Positions 1-8,752 of a stretch of 61,519 nucleotides of DNA are shown piece by piece. The position numbers were made by a program, and so were the translations under genes. The notes below the pieces were generated by a model, which was not told the DNA's origin, ran no database searches, and was given only the letters and a program-made list of their open reading frames with translations. Each line of letters begins with the position of its first letter. Position 1 is the stretch's first letter. Source of the DNA: Rhodocyclaceae bacterium (lineage in GTDB: Bacteria; Pseudomonadota; Gammaproteobacteria; Burkholderiales; Rhodocyclaceae); assembly GCA_006218025.1 (NCBI GenBank), contig VBWA01000013.1, forward strand, positions 1 through 61,519, given 5' to 3'.

Positions 1-83
1 GTAGCTGCGCTCCGGCCGCGCCCCGCTGCGGCCCGCTCGCTACGATTTCTTCACAAGCTCTGAGCTCCGCATATTTACACCGG

Positions 84-112
84 CGCCGGCCCCTGGCCGG
101 CGTCTGCTTTTT
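84..112 (+). terminator. Probable intrinsic terminator
   Basis: An 8-bp perfect stem (84-91 with 95-102, loop CCT) is followed by TCTGCTTTTT. It lies just before the DMT transporter start at 131, so it probably ends a transcript entering from the left of the window. Confidence 0.55.
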
Positions 113-130
113 CAGGAACTGAATCGCTCC

Positions 131-994
131 ATGCAGTCACTCTGGATGATCGCGGCAAGCCTGCTGTTCGCCTGCATGGGCGTCTGCGTCAAGCTCGGTT
201 CGGCGCAGTTCGCGGCCGCGGAACTGGTGTTCTGGCGGGGATTCATCGCCACGCTGCTGATCGGTTCCTACGTGCTGGTGCGCAGGCTGCCGCTTGCCAC
301 GCCGCACGCGCGAACTCACGTCATCCGCGGTCTGGCGGGCTTCGTTTCGCTGGTGATGTACTTCTACGCCATCAGCCTGATCCCTCTGGCGGCCGCGGTG
401 ACGCTGAACTACACTTCGCCGCTGTTTCTGGCGCTGCTGCTGGTGTTGTGGCTGAAGGAACCGGTGCGCCGCGGCTTCTACGCCGTGCTGGCCACGGGTT
501 TCGTCGGCGTCATCTTCCTGCTGCAGCCGACACTCGGCAGCGACCAATGGCTGGGCGCGGTGTTCGGTCTGGGCTCGGGAATAATTTCCAGCATCGCCTA
601 TCTCAACGTACGACGTCTGGGCGAACTGGGCGAGCCGGAATGGCGCACGGTGTTCTATTTTTCGGCTCTTTCGGCGCTGGGCGGTTTGCCGTGGCTGCTG
701 AGTGCCGGCCCCTTCCACGCCATCGATCTGCGCGGCGGGCTGCTGTTGCTGGGGGTGGGCGGCTTCGGCGTGCTGGCGCAGCTTTGCATGACCGCAGCCT
801 ACAAGCGCGGCAAGACGCTGGTCTCCGCCAGCCTCGCGTACAGCACGGTGGTGTTTTCCAGCGCCTTCGGCATGCTGTTGTGGGGGGAAACGCTGCCCTG
901 GGCCGGCTGGCTGGGCGTGATCCTGATCGTGGCCAGCGGTGTCTTCGCCACCGCGCTGTCGCGCCGCACCGATACCGAAGCCGTCACGGATTGA
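131..994 (+). CDS. EamA/DMT-family membrane transporter
   Basis: The 287-residue protein is almost wholly hydrophobic and has about ten membrane segments in two halves (roughly 1-140 and 145-285). This is the duplicated EamA layout of drug/metabolite exporters in the inner membrane. The second half carries the usual WGE motif before its last helix pair. The substrate cannot be read from sequence; members export amino acids, nucleosides or other small metabolites. The gene stands alone and converges on the TPP enzyme gene 22 bp downstream. Confidence 0.85.
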   Translation: MQSLWMIAASLLFACMGVCVKLGSAQFAAAELVFWRGFIATLLIGSYVLVRRLPLATPHARTHVIRGLAGFVSLVMYFYAISLIPLAAAVTLNYTSPLFLALLLVLWLKEPVRRGFYAVLATGFVGVIFLLQPTLGSDQWLGAVFGLGSGIISSIAYLNVRRLGELGEPEWRTVFYFSALSALGGLPWLLSAGPFHAIDLRGGLLLLGVGGFGVLAQLCMTAAYKRGKTLVSASLAYSTVVFSSAFGMLLWGETLPWAGWLGVILIVASGVFATALSRRTDTEAVTD

Positions 995-1016
995 AGTATC
1001 GCTTCGCGGGCCTGCG

Positions 1017-2750
1017 TCAGCCGGTGATTTTCCGCTTGACCGCGCGAGTCACCATGCGCAGGCGCTGGGCGAGCGGCAAACGCTTGAAGTTGGTTTTTAC
1101 GGCGCCCTGGGTGAAGGCCGTGCGCTTCGAGTAGTCCATGATCAGGTCGACGATCACCGGCCGGCCGCCGGCAGCCAGTTCGCGGGCCCGGGCGATGGCT
1201 TGGGCCACCTCGCCATTCGATGCCACCGGGATGTACTCGGCGCCGGTCGCTGTGGCGACGCCGCTGAAGTCGATGGCACCCAGCGCCGTGCAGGGCTTGC
1301 GGTTGTACGGGATCTGCTGCGCCTGGGCGATCTGCGACAGTTCGCCGTCGTGGAACACGTAGAACACCAGGCCCAGACCCAGCCGCGTGGCGGAGACGAT
1401 TTCCATGCAGGTCATGGTGAAGGCCCCATCGCCGACGATGGCAAACACTTCGCGGGCCGGATTGGCCAGTTTGGCGCCGATGGCGGCCGGCACCGCGTAG
1501 CCCATGCTGTTGAAATCAGTGGGGACGATCAGCGCCTTGGACTGCCGCACCGGAAACAGTTCTGCCGTCAGGTAGGTGTGGTTGCCGTCGTCGACCACGG
1601 CGATCGCATCGTCGGGCACCGCCGCCCGCAGCGCATTGAAAAACACAGCGGGGTTCACCTTGCCGCCGCTGTCGTGGTTCAGCCATTCGTCATTGTAGGC
1701 AGTCTTGTCGCGGGCGATGCGCTGCTGCAGTTCCACATTCGCCGTGCGCCCAGCGCCGACTTTCAGCAGTTCTTCGAGCAGTGCGCTTAGCACCGCGGTC
1801 GCATCGCCTTCGAGTGCCACTGCCGCGGGATAGTTGGCATTGAACACGGCCGGATTGATGTCGGAGTGAATCAGGTTCGGCGGCACCGTGACGCCGAAGC
1901 TGCCGGTGGCGATTTCGGCAAAGCGGGTGCCCACCGCCAGCAGGCAGTCGCAGTCGGCAAAGGCGTTGCGCGCTGCCGGTACTGCCGCGGCGCCGAAGCT
2001 GAAACCGGTGTGCAGCGGATGGGCAGCAGAGAACACCGACAGCCCCTGCAGCGTGGTCGCTACGGGCGCCTGGAGGAAATCGGCGATGGCGCGAGTTTGC
2101 TCGCTGGCATCGCGGGCGCCCCAGCCGAGAAACATGGCGGGACGCTTTGCGGCGAGCAGCATTTCTGCCGCGCGCCGGATCTCGGTCGCCGCCGCGTGCT
2201 GCGGCCTGGCGATGAGCGGCCGGCTGGGCATCTCGCTCACCTCGCCGGGGAACATCTGCAGGTTCACCGGAATTTCGACGAAGACCGGGCCCGGCTCGCC
2301 GGAGTGGGCGATTTCCCAGGCCTTGAACAGCGTCGGCACGATCTCGGCGTGGCTGGTGACGTGGAAGGTCGCCTTGGTCAGCGGCTTGAGGAAGGCATGC
2401 TGGTCGAGTTCGTGAAGCTGGTAGCGCTTGTCCAGATCGGTGCGGATGCCGCCGCAGATCACCAGCATCGGCACCCCGTCGAGAAACGCCTCGCCGATGC
2501 CGCTGGCGGCATGGGTGGCGCCAGCGGCGGGGACGATCACCAGCGTACCGGTCAGGTCGGAGGTGCGGCTCATGCCGTCGGCCATGAAGGAGGCGCCGCC
2601 TTCGTGGGTCACCAGCACTGGGGTGATTTGTTCCGAACTGTTGAGTTCGTCGTAAAGCTCGGTGTTGTGTACTCCGGGAATGCCGAAGGTGTATTTGATG
2701 CCGAGGGCTTCGAGGGCTCGCACTGCAATCCAGGCGCCAGTTCGTTTCAT
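1017..2750 (-). CDS. Thiamine-diphosphate-dependent enzyme, acetolactate synthase-like
   Basis: The 577-residue protein has the three domains of the acetolactate synthase/benzoylformate decarboxylase superfamily. The N-terminal PYR domain carries the catalytic-glutamate segment THEGGASFMA near residue 50. A central domain follows, then a C-terminal PP domain with the diphosphate/metal motif GDGAFTM near residue 440. The Asn-Asn pair that usually closes the TPP motif is His-Asp here (FHDGE), which is unusual. The length is normal. The start has GGAG 8 bases upstream. It lies 24 bp after the flavin dehydrogenase gene on the same strand and is probably co-transcribed with it. The substrate is unknown; a 2-oxo-acid carboligase or decarboxylase is likely. 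Confidence 0.8.
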   Translation of the reverse strand: MKRTGAWIAVRALEALGIKYTFGIPGVHNTELYDELNSSEQITPVLVTHEGGASFMADGMSRTSDLTGTLVIVPAAGATHAASGIGEAFLDGVPMLVICGGIRTDLDKRYQLHELDQHAFLKPLTKATFHVTSHAEIVPTLFKAWEIAHSGEPGPVFVEIPVNLQMFPGEVSEMPSRPLIARPQHAAATEIRRAAEMLLAAKRPAMFLGWGARDASEQTRAIADFLQAPVATTLQGLSVFSAAHPLHTGFSFGAAAVPAARNAFADCDCLLAVGTRFAEIATGSFGVTVPPNLIHSDINPAVFNANYPAAVALEGDATAVLSALLEELLKVGAGRTANVELQQRIARDKTAYNDEWLNHDSGGKVNPAVFFNALRAAVPDDAIAVVDDGNHTYLTAELFPVRQSKALIVPTDFNSMGYAVPAAIGAKLANPAREVFAIVGDGAFTMTCMEIVSATRLGLGLVFYVFHDGELSQIAQAQQIPYNRKPCTALGAIDFSGVATATGAEYIPVASNGEVAQAIARARELAAGGRPVIVDLIMDYSKRTAFTQGAVKTNFKRLPLAQRLRMVTRAVKRKITG

Positions 2751-2774
2751 GCGGATGTCTCCGTGCTCAAGGCT

Positions 2775-4379
2775 TCAGGTGTTTGCGGCGGCAGCCTGTC
2801 CGGCGACGCGACCGCTGAGGATGCAGCCGCCGAGGAAGCTGCCCTCCAGCGCGCGCAGGCCATGCATGCCGCCGCCGCCGAAGCCCGCCGCCTCGCCGGC
2901 GGCGAACAGTCCGGCAATCGGCTGGCCGGCGTGATCGAGCACGCGGCTTCTCAGGTCGGTCTGGATGCCGCCGAGGCTCTTGCGGCTGATGATGAATTCG
3001 CGCACGGCGATCAGCGGCCCGGCATTCGGATCGAGGATCTTCTGGAACTTGCAGGTGCGGATGCGGTCGCCCTTCCAGTGCCGCACATAGGCGATGCGCC
3101 GCAACTGCTCGTCGTTGTGCAGGCTCTGGCCGCGGTCGATCTGCGCGTCGTAGGCCTCCACCGCTGTACGCATCGCGTCGAGGCTCACCGCATCGTCGCC
3201 CTGCAGCGCATTCATCTTGTCCACCAGTTCCGGCAGGTCGCGGCCGACCACGAAGTCCTCGCAGTTCGCAATCATTTCGTCATGAAGCCAGCGATTGCCG
3301 AAGATCAGGTCGCGCAGGAAGGCGAACTTCTTCTTGTCGCGAATCGAGGGGTTGAACTCCGCGCCGGAAACCGCGAGTTCGCGCAGCGCAATGCGCCGGT
3401 TCATCAGTTGCCAGGAATACTGCCGCTCCTGCTTGCAGACCTGGGCCACCAGGTCGCGGGTGTCGAAGCCCGTCACCAGCGGCATCGGGCCGATGCGCCG
3501 GCCCTGCCAGTCCAGCCACAGGGCGGAGCGCGGCGGCACCAGCGAGAGCCCGTGCCCGGGCTTGCGCGGCCGCGGATGATGCACGCCGGCGGCGTAGTTC
3601 CACATCGCGTCGAGATGGGTCAACTGCCCGCCGGTCGCCGCCACGGCGTCGTGCAGCCGGCCGTCGGCATAGCGATGTGAACCGTTGAGGATCACCGGCG
3701 GTGGCGCGCCCCAGTCGCGGTGCCAGTGTTGCTTCACCCGCTCGATGTTGCCGTTGAAGCCTCCGGCCGCGACAATCACGCTGCCGGCATTGAGATCGAA
3801 GGGCCGCCGGTCCTGCTCGCCGATGCCGCTGCAACCCGTGACGGCGCCATTCGACGTCAGCAGGCTTTCCACGCGCTGGCCGAAGCGGATCTCGAGGTTT
3901 TCGCGGCTGGGATGCTGCTCCAGGGTGTCGATCAGGCGCAGCGCCAGTTCGCGCCCCGTGCCCCAGACGATATGAAAGCGCGGCACGGAATTGCCCGGCG
4001 CGTACAAGCCGCGCTCTACCCAGTGCGGCGCGGGAAGAAAGCCGACGCCGCACTGCCGCAGCCAGACCCCGACGTCGTCGTGGCAGCGCTGCACATAGGC
4101 TTCGGCCCAGGCGCAGGGCCAGCGGTCGTTGGCGTCGAGCTCGCCGAAGGCGTGCCAGTCGGCCAGTGCCAGTTCAGGCGTGTCGCGGATGCCGGCGCGC
4201 CGCTGCTCGGGCGTGCCGACCAGGAATATGCCGCCGAAGCTTTCCTTCGCCAGGCCGCCGAAGTTTTCTGCCGAGTCGCGGTCGAGCAGCAGCACGCGGC
4301 GTCCGGCATCGAGAAGTTCCAGTGTTGCGCAGATTCCGGCAATGCCGCCGCCAATGACGATGACTTCGCTCACGGTCAC
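2775..4379 (-). CDS. FAD-binding dehydrogenase (KsdD / fumarate reductase flavoprotein family)
   Basis: The 534-residue protein starts with a Rossmann dinucleotide fold for FAD (VIGGGIAGICA near residue 8). A second FAD-contact segment with AAGG lies near residue 210, and the C-terminal GLFAAGEAAGFGGGGMHG is typical of FAD-dependent dehydrogenases related to 3-ketosteroid dehydrogenases and PRK12834-type enzymes. No signal peptide is seen. The start is GTG, preceded by GGAGG. It is the first gene of a two-gene operon with the TPP enzyme, so both probably act on one oxo-acid or ketone pathway (inference). Confidence 0.8.
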   Translation of the reverse strand: MTVSEVIVIGGGIAGICATLELLDAGRRVLLLDRDSAENFGGLAKESFGGIFLVGTPEQRRAGIRDTPELALADWHAFGELDANDRWPCAWAEAYVQRCHDDVGVWLRQCGVGFLPAPHWVERGLYAPGNSVPRFHIVWGTGRELALRLIDTLEQHPSRENLEIRFGQRVESLLTSNGAVTGCSGIGEQDRRPFDLNAGSVIVAAGGFNGNIERVKQHWHRDWGAPPPVILNGSHRYADGRLHDAVAATGGQLTHLDAMWNYAAGVHHPRPRKPGHGLSLVPPRSALWLDWQGRRIGPMPLVTGFDTRDLVAQVCKQERQYSWQLMNRRIALRELAVSGAEFNPSIRDKKKFAFLRDLIFGNRWLHDEMIANCEDFVVGRDLPELVDKMNALQGDDAVSLDAMRTAVEAYDAQIDRGQSLHNDEQLRRIAYVRHWKGDRIRTCKFQKILDPNAGPLIAVREFIISRKSLGGIQTDLRSRVLDHAGQPIAGLFAAGEAAGFGGGGMHGLRALEGSFLGGCILSGRVAGQAAAANT

Positions 4380-4452
4380 GCCCCTCCATTATTTTTTGTT
4401 AGTTTAGCCTTAAATCAACCCGCTCCCAATCTGTCGATTGGCTGCGGCCAAC

Positions 4453-4476
4453 AGTCGGCGCTGGCGATACGGCGAC
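4453..4476 (+). repeat. REP-like intergenic repeat, copy 1
   Basis: This is one copy of a short dispersed repeat with core AGTCGGCGCTGGCG, whose outer arms form an imperfect palindrome. It lies between the divergent dehydrogenase gene and the coiled-coil protein gene. Confidence 0.55.
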
Positions 4477-4534
4477 GTCGGGAAATGACAAACCCCCACG
4501 TAACCCGCTAAGCTGTTTTCTTCGGAAGGAGAAC

Positions 4535-5242
4535 TTGATGCACATTCGGAATTGGCTGGCTCTCGCGCTCATGCTGGGCCATGCATGGGCCTTGGCGCAA
4601 ACGCCCGCCACGCCGCCTTCGCTGTCGCTCGACGACGCTCGCGCGCAGCGCGCCCGGGCCAGGGTGCTCAAGGCTGAGGCGGAGCAGAGATTCGAAGCCG
4701 ACAAAGCGGAATGTCAAAGCAAGGTCATTGCCGTTGGCTGCATGAGCTCGGCGAAGGAGCGGCACCTCAAGTCGCTGCATGAGGCGGATGCGCTCGAGCG
4801 AACGGGGCGGCAGGCGGAACGCGAAGCGCGCACGCGCGAGGCCGAGGCCAAGGCCGCGAAGCGTGAAGCCGAGGCGGCAGATCGCGAAGCCGAGGAGCGG
4901 GCGGACGTCGCTCGCTACCGCGAGCAGGAGGCGCAGCGAACTGCCGAGCGCGAGCGCAGGCAAGCCGAGGAAGCAGCAAAGCTCGAGAGTCGCCGCAGCA
5001 AGGCGAAGGCCGACCGTGCGGAGCAGCAAAAGAGGTTCGAAGCGCGACGCCAGGAGGATGCGAAGCGGGCGCAACAGGCGCCGGAGAACGCGAGAAAGGC
5101 CGAGGAGCGCAGGCGGCAGCACGCCGAGCGGGTCAAACAAATCGACGAGCGCGCACGCAAATATGCCGAAACGCTGAAGCAGCGGGAGGCCGAAAAGCCG
5201 GCGAGCCAAACCGCTCAGCCCGCCGCGAAATCCCCCAAGTGA
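4535..5242 (+). CDS. Exported charged coiled-coil protein, function unknown
   Basis: The 235-residue protein has a signal peptide (about residues 1-20, ending near ALA-QT). A long Ala/Glu/Arg-rich helix from about 30 to 215 is predicted to be one coiled coil with many AEAE/REAE heptads. Two cysteines lie near residues 60 and 68. GGAG precedes the ATG at the right distance. Such proteins are periplasmic spacers or low-complexity structural proteins, and no family-specific motif was recognised. It converges on the anti-sigma gene. Confidence 0.7.
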   Translation: MMHIRNWLALALMLGHAWALAQTPATPPSLSLDDARAQRARARVLKAEAEQRFEADKAECQSKVIAVGCMSSAKERHLKSLHEADALERTGRQAEREARTREAEAKAAKREAEAADREAEERADVARYREQEAQRTAERERRQAEEAAKLESRRSKAKADRAEQQKRFEARRQEDAKRAQQAPENARKAEERRRQHAERVKQIDERARKYAETLKQREAEKPASQTAQPAAKSPK

Positions 5243-5261
5243 GCGTGGGCGCCCGCCGGCC

Positions 5262-6068
5262 TTACTTGCGGTCCAACTGGTCGTAGACCGCCGTCGCTAT
5301 GCGCGCCAGTTTTCCCTTGTCGATCCCGGCCGAGAGGGCGTAGCCGAACTTGCCGTCGATCCAGTAGAAGACATTGACCTGGCCCTCCTTCGCGAAGCGG
5401 AAGGCGGTGTCCTGGTTGGTCGCGTTTTCGGTGGAGACATAGAGCGTCAGCCTCTGCCCCGTGGCGTCCTGATACATGAATTGCGCGACGGGGCCGCTGT
5501 TGCCCGGCAGCAGGCGGCCGCCGATCAACTCAAAGCCGAGTGCGCCGAGCTTGGGCGGCCGCACCGGCGTGCCGAGACGCTTGGACAGCCAGGCGACGAG
5601 CTGGTCTTCGTTTTCGGCGCTGACTTCCACCGGGCGGCGCACGTCGGGGCTGAACACCGCGTGGGCCACGGCGGCCTGATGTGGGAGCGGCGACGTTCTG
5701 GCCAGGTTCTCCGCCGACGGGTAGCGGTCGTGCGCCAGCCAGCCGGCAAGGCCGCCGACCAGAGCAATGAGCACGCTGGCAGCAATGCGCTGCAGCGACC
5801 AGCGTTCCAGCAAGGGTTTGGGCGGCCGCTCGATCGCGGCGGCAGGCGGCGGCGACGCGAGCGCAGTCAGATTTTCCGGTAGCGGCTCGTCGAGCACCGG
5901 ATTGAACAATGACCTGAGGGCCAGCTTCTGCTCCTGATAGGCAAGCACGCGCTCGGCCTCCGCCGGTTGGGCGGCCAGGTAGTCCTCCACCTCGGCGCGC
6001 CGCGCTTCGGGCAGGGCGGCATCGACCCAGGCTTGCAGGTCGGCTTCGGTGATCGGCTGCGCGCTCAT
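5262..6068 (-). CDS. Transmembrane anti-sigma factor
   Basis: The 268-residue protein has an N-terminal cytoplasmic helical domain (about 1-75) of the type that binds ECF sigma factors. A single membrane helix lies near 95-112, followed by a periplasmic domain. Its start codon overlaps the stop of the upstream sigma factor gene by 4 bp (ATGA), the usual sigma/anti-sigma arrangement. It should hold the sigma factor at the membrane until a periplasmic signal arrives. The C-terminal domain has no recognised sensor motif. Confidence 0.8.
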   Translation of the reverse strand: MSAQPITEADLQAWVDAALPEARRAEVEDYLAAQPAEAERVLAYQEQKLALRSLFNPVLDEPLPENLTALASPPPAAAIERPPKPLLERWSLQRIAASVLIALVGGLAGWLAHDRYPSAENLARTSPLPHQAAVAHAVFSPDVRRPVEVSAENEDQLVAWLSKRLGTPVRPPKLGALGFELIGGRLLPGNSGPVAQFMYQDATGQRLTLYVSTENATNQDTAFRFAKEGQVNVFYWIDGKFGYALSAGIDKGKLARIATAVYDQLDRK

Positions 6069-6565
6069 CGCACGACCCTCAGTCTGGCGCTTGCGTGTTC
6101 GCCGTTCATGATCAGGCGCAGCCTTTCCCGCCCGCGCGACAGGCGCGACATGACGGTGCCGATGGGGATGCCCAGCGTTGCGGCAATGTCTGCATAGCCC
6201 ATTTCTTCCAGGGCAACCAGCAGCAGGACTTCGCGCTGCTCGTCGGGGAGGTGGTTCAGCGCGGATTCGATGTCTCTCAACTCCAGCTCGTCGGTTTGGG
6301 TGGGGCGCGTCGGTACATCGAAGTCATCCTCGTCGATCGATTGCGTGGCCAGCCTTGGCCGGCGCAGTTGGTCGACCCGCAGGTTGTGCATGATGCCGAA
6401 CAGCCAGGCCCGCATGTCGCTGCCGGCGCGCCACTGGAAAAGCCGCGACCAGGCCCTTTCCAGCGTGTCCTGCACCAGATCGTCGGCCGCCGCGCGATCA
6501 CCGAGCATCGCCCGCGCATAACGGCGCAGACGGGGAATCTCGGCGAGGATCGCGCGGTTGTCCAC
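6065..6565 (-). CDS. ECF-type RNA polymerase sigma factor
   Basis: At 166 residues this is a typical ECF sigma. Region 2 (about 10-75) has the core-binding and -10-reading helices with DLVQDTLERAW, and region 4 (about 110-160) has the -35-reading helix-turn-helix with IPIGTVMSRLSRGRERL. The start is GTG, 6 bp after the lipoprotein gene. The lipoprotein, sigma and anti-sigma genes form one operon, and the promoter upstream of the lipoprotein resembles an ECF site, so autoregulation is likely. Confidence 0.85.
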   Translation of the reverse strand: MDNRAILAEIPRLRRYARAMLGDRAAADDLVQDTLERAWSRLFQWRAGSDMRAWLFGIMHNLRVDQLRRPRLATQSIDEDDFDVPTRPTQTDELELRDIESALNHLPDEQREVLLLVALEEMGYADIAATLGIPIGTVMSRLSRGRERLRLIMNGEHASARLRVVR

Positions 6566-6571
6566 GCCGGG

Positions 6572-6934
6572 TCAGGGCTTGGCGACGTGCCAGACGCTGT
6601 TGAAGCCGTCGCCGGTCGTGTCGCCCGGCTTCTGGTCCTTGACCCAGTAATACAGCGGCTTGCCCTTCAGCGCCCACTGCTTCTTGCCGTCGTCGCGGGT
6701 GATGATGCTGTAGTCGCCGCTGGCGGCATCGCTGTCCATGGCCATAAGCGGCGGCCAGTTGCCGGCGCAGGGGCCGTTGCAGGCGCTCTTGCCGCCGGCA
6801 TCCTTGTCGAAGGTATAGAGCGTCATGCCGTTGCTGCCGGTCAGCATGCCCTTGGACACCATGGCCGGTGCGGCGGCAAAGGCCGCCAGCGAAGCGGATG
6901 CAAGCAGGGCGAAAACTAGTTTGTGCATTTTCAT
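6572..6934 (-). CDS. Secreted repeat protein of the COG4315 family
   Basis: The 120-residue protein has a signal peptide (about 1-22). It carries two copies of the family motif built on LYxFxxD / LYYWxxD (near residues 40 and 90), and a CNGPCAGNWPPL segment with two conserved cysteines. The family is periplasmic or surface-attached and of unknown biochemical role. It leads the sigma/anti-sigma operon, so it is likely a target or partner of that stress response. GGAG lies 6 bases before the ATG. Confidence 0.75.
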   Translation of the reverse strand: MKMHKLVFALLASASLAAFAAAPAMVSKGMLTGSNGMTLYTFDKDAGGKSACNGPCAGNWPPLMAMDSDAASGDYSIITRDDGKKQWALKGKPLYYWVKDQKPGDTTGDGFNSVWHVAKP

Positions 6935-6970
6935 TTTGATCTCCGTTGGGGTTGGGGTGCTACCCCTGCA

Positions 6971-6998
6971 TTAACGGGGAGAAGCCTGCGTTTATTCC
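6971..6998 (-). promoter_or_regulatory. Candidate ECF sigma promoter
   Basis: Read on the minus strand, GGAATAA (6992-6998) and CGTTAA (6971-6976) are separated by 15 bases and lie about 40 bases upstream of the lipoprotein start. This matches the general GGAA...CGTT pattern of ECF promoters and suggests that the operon's own sigma factor drives it. Confidence 0.4.
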
Positions 6999-7023
6999 AG
7001 GCAGCGCAAAATAATTTTCCGGC

Positions 7024-7866
7024 TCAGCCCGCGTCCGGATAGTCGGCGCCCAGCGAAACCTCGCGCCATTTCTCCATTTCCGCAGTGAAATCCTTGAGCT
7101 TCGCGGCGGTCAGGTCGTAGGCCGGTTTTCCCAGGATCAAATGCAGCGGCGGTTCCGGCGATTCGACGGCCTGGATGATCGCTTCCGCCCCGCGCACCGG
7201 GTCGCCCTGCTGGGTGCCGCTGTAGCGCTGGACCGCTTCCCGCCGCGCGCCGGCCAATTTGGCATAGTCGGCGATGGCGTTCTTCGGCACCTTGAGAGAG
7301 CGGCCCGCCCAATCCGTGCGGAACGGCCCCGGCTCGACGATGGTGACCTTGATGCCGAGCGGTGCGGTTTCCTTGGCCAGCGCTTCGGACAGGCCCTCCA
7401 CGGCGAACTTGGTGGCGTTGTAATAGCCGATGCCGGGAAAGCCGATCAGGCCGCCCACGGATGAGACGTTGACGATGTGGCCGTGGCGGCGCGCCCGCAT
7501 GCCGGGGAGCACGGCCCGGCTCATGTTGGCCAGCCCGAAAACATTCGTCTCGAACATGGCGCGGACTTCATCGTCCTCACCCTCCTCGAGCGCGGAGAGG
7601 TAGCCGTAGCCCGCGTTATTCACCAGCACGTCGATGCGCCCGAAGCGTTTTTCGGCCTGCGCGACGACATCGGCGATCTGCTGCGGCACCGTGACGTCGA
7701 GCGCCGCGACCAGCGCATTGGGGTGCGCGGCGAATTCATCGAGGGTGGCCGGGTTGCGCGCCGTCACCACCACGCTGTTGCCGCGCTTGAGCAGCACGCG
7801 TGAGAGTTCGCGCCCGAAACCCGTCGAACAACCGGTGATGAGCCAGACCGCATTATTGGAAGCCAT
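7024..7866 (-). CDS. Short-chain dehydrogenase/reductase
   Basis: Starting at the ATG at 7866 (AGGAG upstream), the product is 280 residues. It shows the SDR cofactor motif TGCSTGFG near residue 10, NNAG near 85, and the catalytic Ser...YNATK near 150. This is a classical NAD(P)(H) oxidoreductase of the group annotated as oxidoreductase/short-chain dehydrogenase. The frame is open further upstream, but that part overlaps the hydrolase gene and has no SDR sequence. It is the third gene of a tight thioesterase-hydrolase-SDR operon. Confidence 0.85.
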   Translation of the reverse strand: MASNNAVWLITGCSTGFGRELSRVLLKRGNSVVVTARNPATLDEFAAHPNALVAALDVTVPQQIADVVAQAEKRFGRIDVLVNNAGYGYLSALEEGEDDEVRAMFETNVFGLANMSRAVLPGMRARRHGHIVNVSSVGGLIGFPGIGYYNATKFAVEGLSEALAKETAPLGIKVTIVEPGPFRTDWAGRSLKVPKNAIADYAKLAGARREAVQRYSGTQQGDPVRGAEAIIQAVESPEPPLHLILGKPAYDLTAAKLKDFTAEMEKWREVSLGADYPDAG

Positions 7867-7888
7867 GATCAACTCCTGTTTGGACAAC

Positions 7889-8746
7889 TTATGGATGGCC
7901 CGCCGCACGATCCAGCCAGTCGGTGACCAGCGGCCAGAGGGCGGTTTCGCTCTGCGGCTTGAAGAAGCCGAAGTGGCCGATGCGCGGCAGTCCATGTTGC
8001 GCCGCTTCGAGCACGCGGTAATCGACGGGCCGCTTGCGGTAGGCGCCATGCAGCATGCGCGAACCGTCTTCGAGCAGCAGTTCGTCGTCGGCGAAGGTCA
8101 GCGCGAGCACCGGATAGTCGGCGCTCGCATACGCCTCGCGCGCGCCGGGCTCGCCGGTCAGCAGGTAGTCCGGCGTCAGGCACCAGCGCCGCCACTGGAA
8201 CATCGCGCCGGTAGGTAGATTGCCGATGACGCCGAGGCGTGCGCCGGGGAAGTAACCGAAGAGGGGGCAGAACACGGGGGCCAGCACGTGCCACATCAGC
8301 GGCGCCGAGCGGCGGATGCGCGGCGTGTTGTGGCGCAGCGAACCGCTGCCGACGGCGATGTTGACCAGCCCCGCGAGGCGCTCGCGCGAAGGCAGCAGCG
8401 GCGCGACCTGGCCGCCGAAGCTGTGGCCGACGACGAACACGGGGAGCTTGGGCGACATCTCGCTGACCTCATGCAGCAGCGCGTCGTAGTCCTTGTTCAG
8501 CCAGTCGCTGAGGTTCGCCTTGAAGCGGCGCAACGAGCCGGTCAGCGATTCGCCGATGCCGCGGTAATCGAAGGTCCACGCGGTGTAGCCGCGCGTGGCG
8601 AGATGGCGCGCGAACGGCGCATAGAAGGATTGGGGCACGGCCATCGCCGCGGCGATGATCACGTGTCCCTTGACCGGTCCGGCCGGGTCGAAACGGTAGG
8701 CGGCAAGCGGGTGGCCGTCCCTGGCGGTAAAGGTGACGCGTTTCAT
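7889..8746 (-). CDS. Alpha/beta hydrolase
   Basis: The 285-residue protein has an alpha/beta-hydrolase fold. The nucleophile elbow GHSFGG lies near residue 107, the oxyanion region near residue 35, and a late Asp/His pair is plausible near residues 217 and 250 (AAQHG). The family includes esterases and lipases; the substrate is unknown. It sits 6 bp after the thioesterase gene and 22 bp before the SDR gene, so the operon probably handles acyl or ester compounds. Confidence 0.8.
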   Translation of the reverse strand: MKRVTFTARDGHPLAAYRFDPAGPVKGHVIIAAAMAVPQSFYAPFARHLATRGYTAWTFDYRGIGESLTGSLRRFKANLSDWLNKDYDALLHEVSEMSPKLPVFVVGHSFGGQVAPLLPSRERLAGLVNIAVGSGSLRHNTPRIRRSAPLMWHVLAPVFCPLFGYFPGARLGVIGNLPTGAMFQWRRWCLTPDYLLTGEPGAREAYASADYPVLALTFADDELLLEDGSRMLHGAYRKRPVDYRVLEAAQHGLPRIGHFGFFKPQSETALWPLVTDWLDRAAGHP

Positions 8747-8752
8747 GGGTCG

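Noticed and set aside
1866-3680. 604-codon open frame on the plus strand
   Set aside because: It is antisense to the TPP enzyme and the flavin dehydrogenase, both with clear motifs. Its own product is Arg/His/Ala-rich without any domain, as expected for a shadow in GC-rich DNA.
4508-5209. 233-codon minus-strand frame opposite the coiled-coil protein
   Set aside because: It is the Leu/Arg-rich mirror of an Ala/Glu-rich coding sequence; the plus strand has a signal peptide and a ribosome site.
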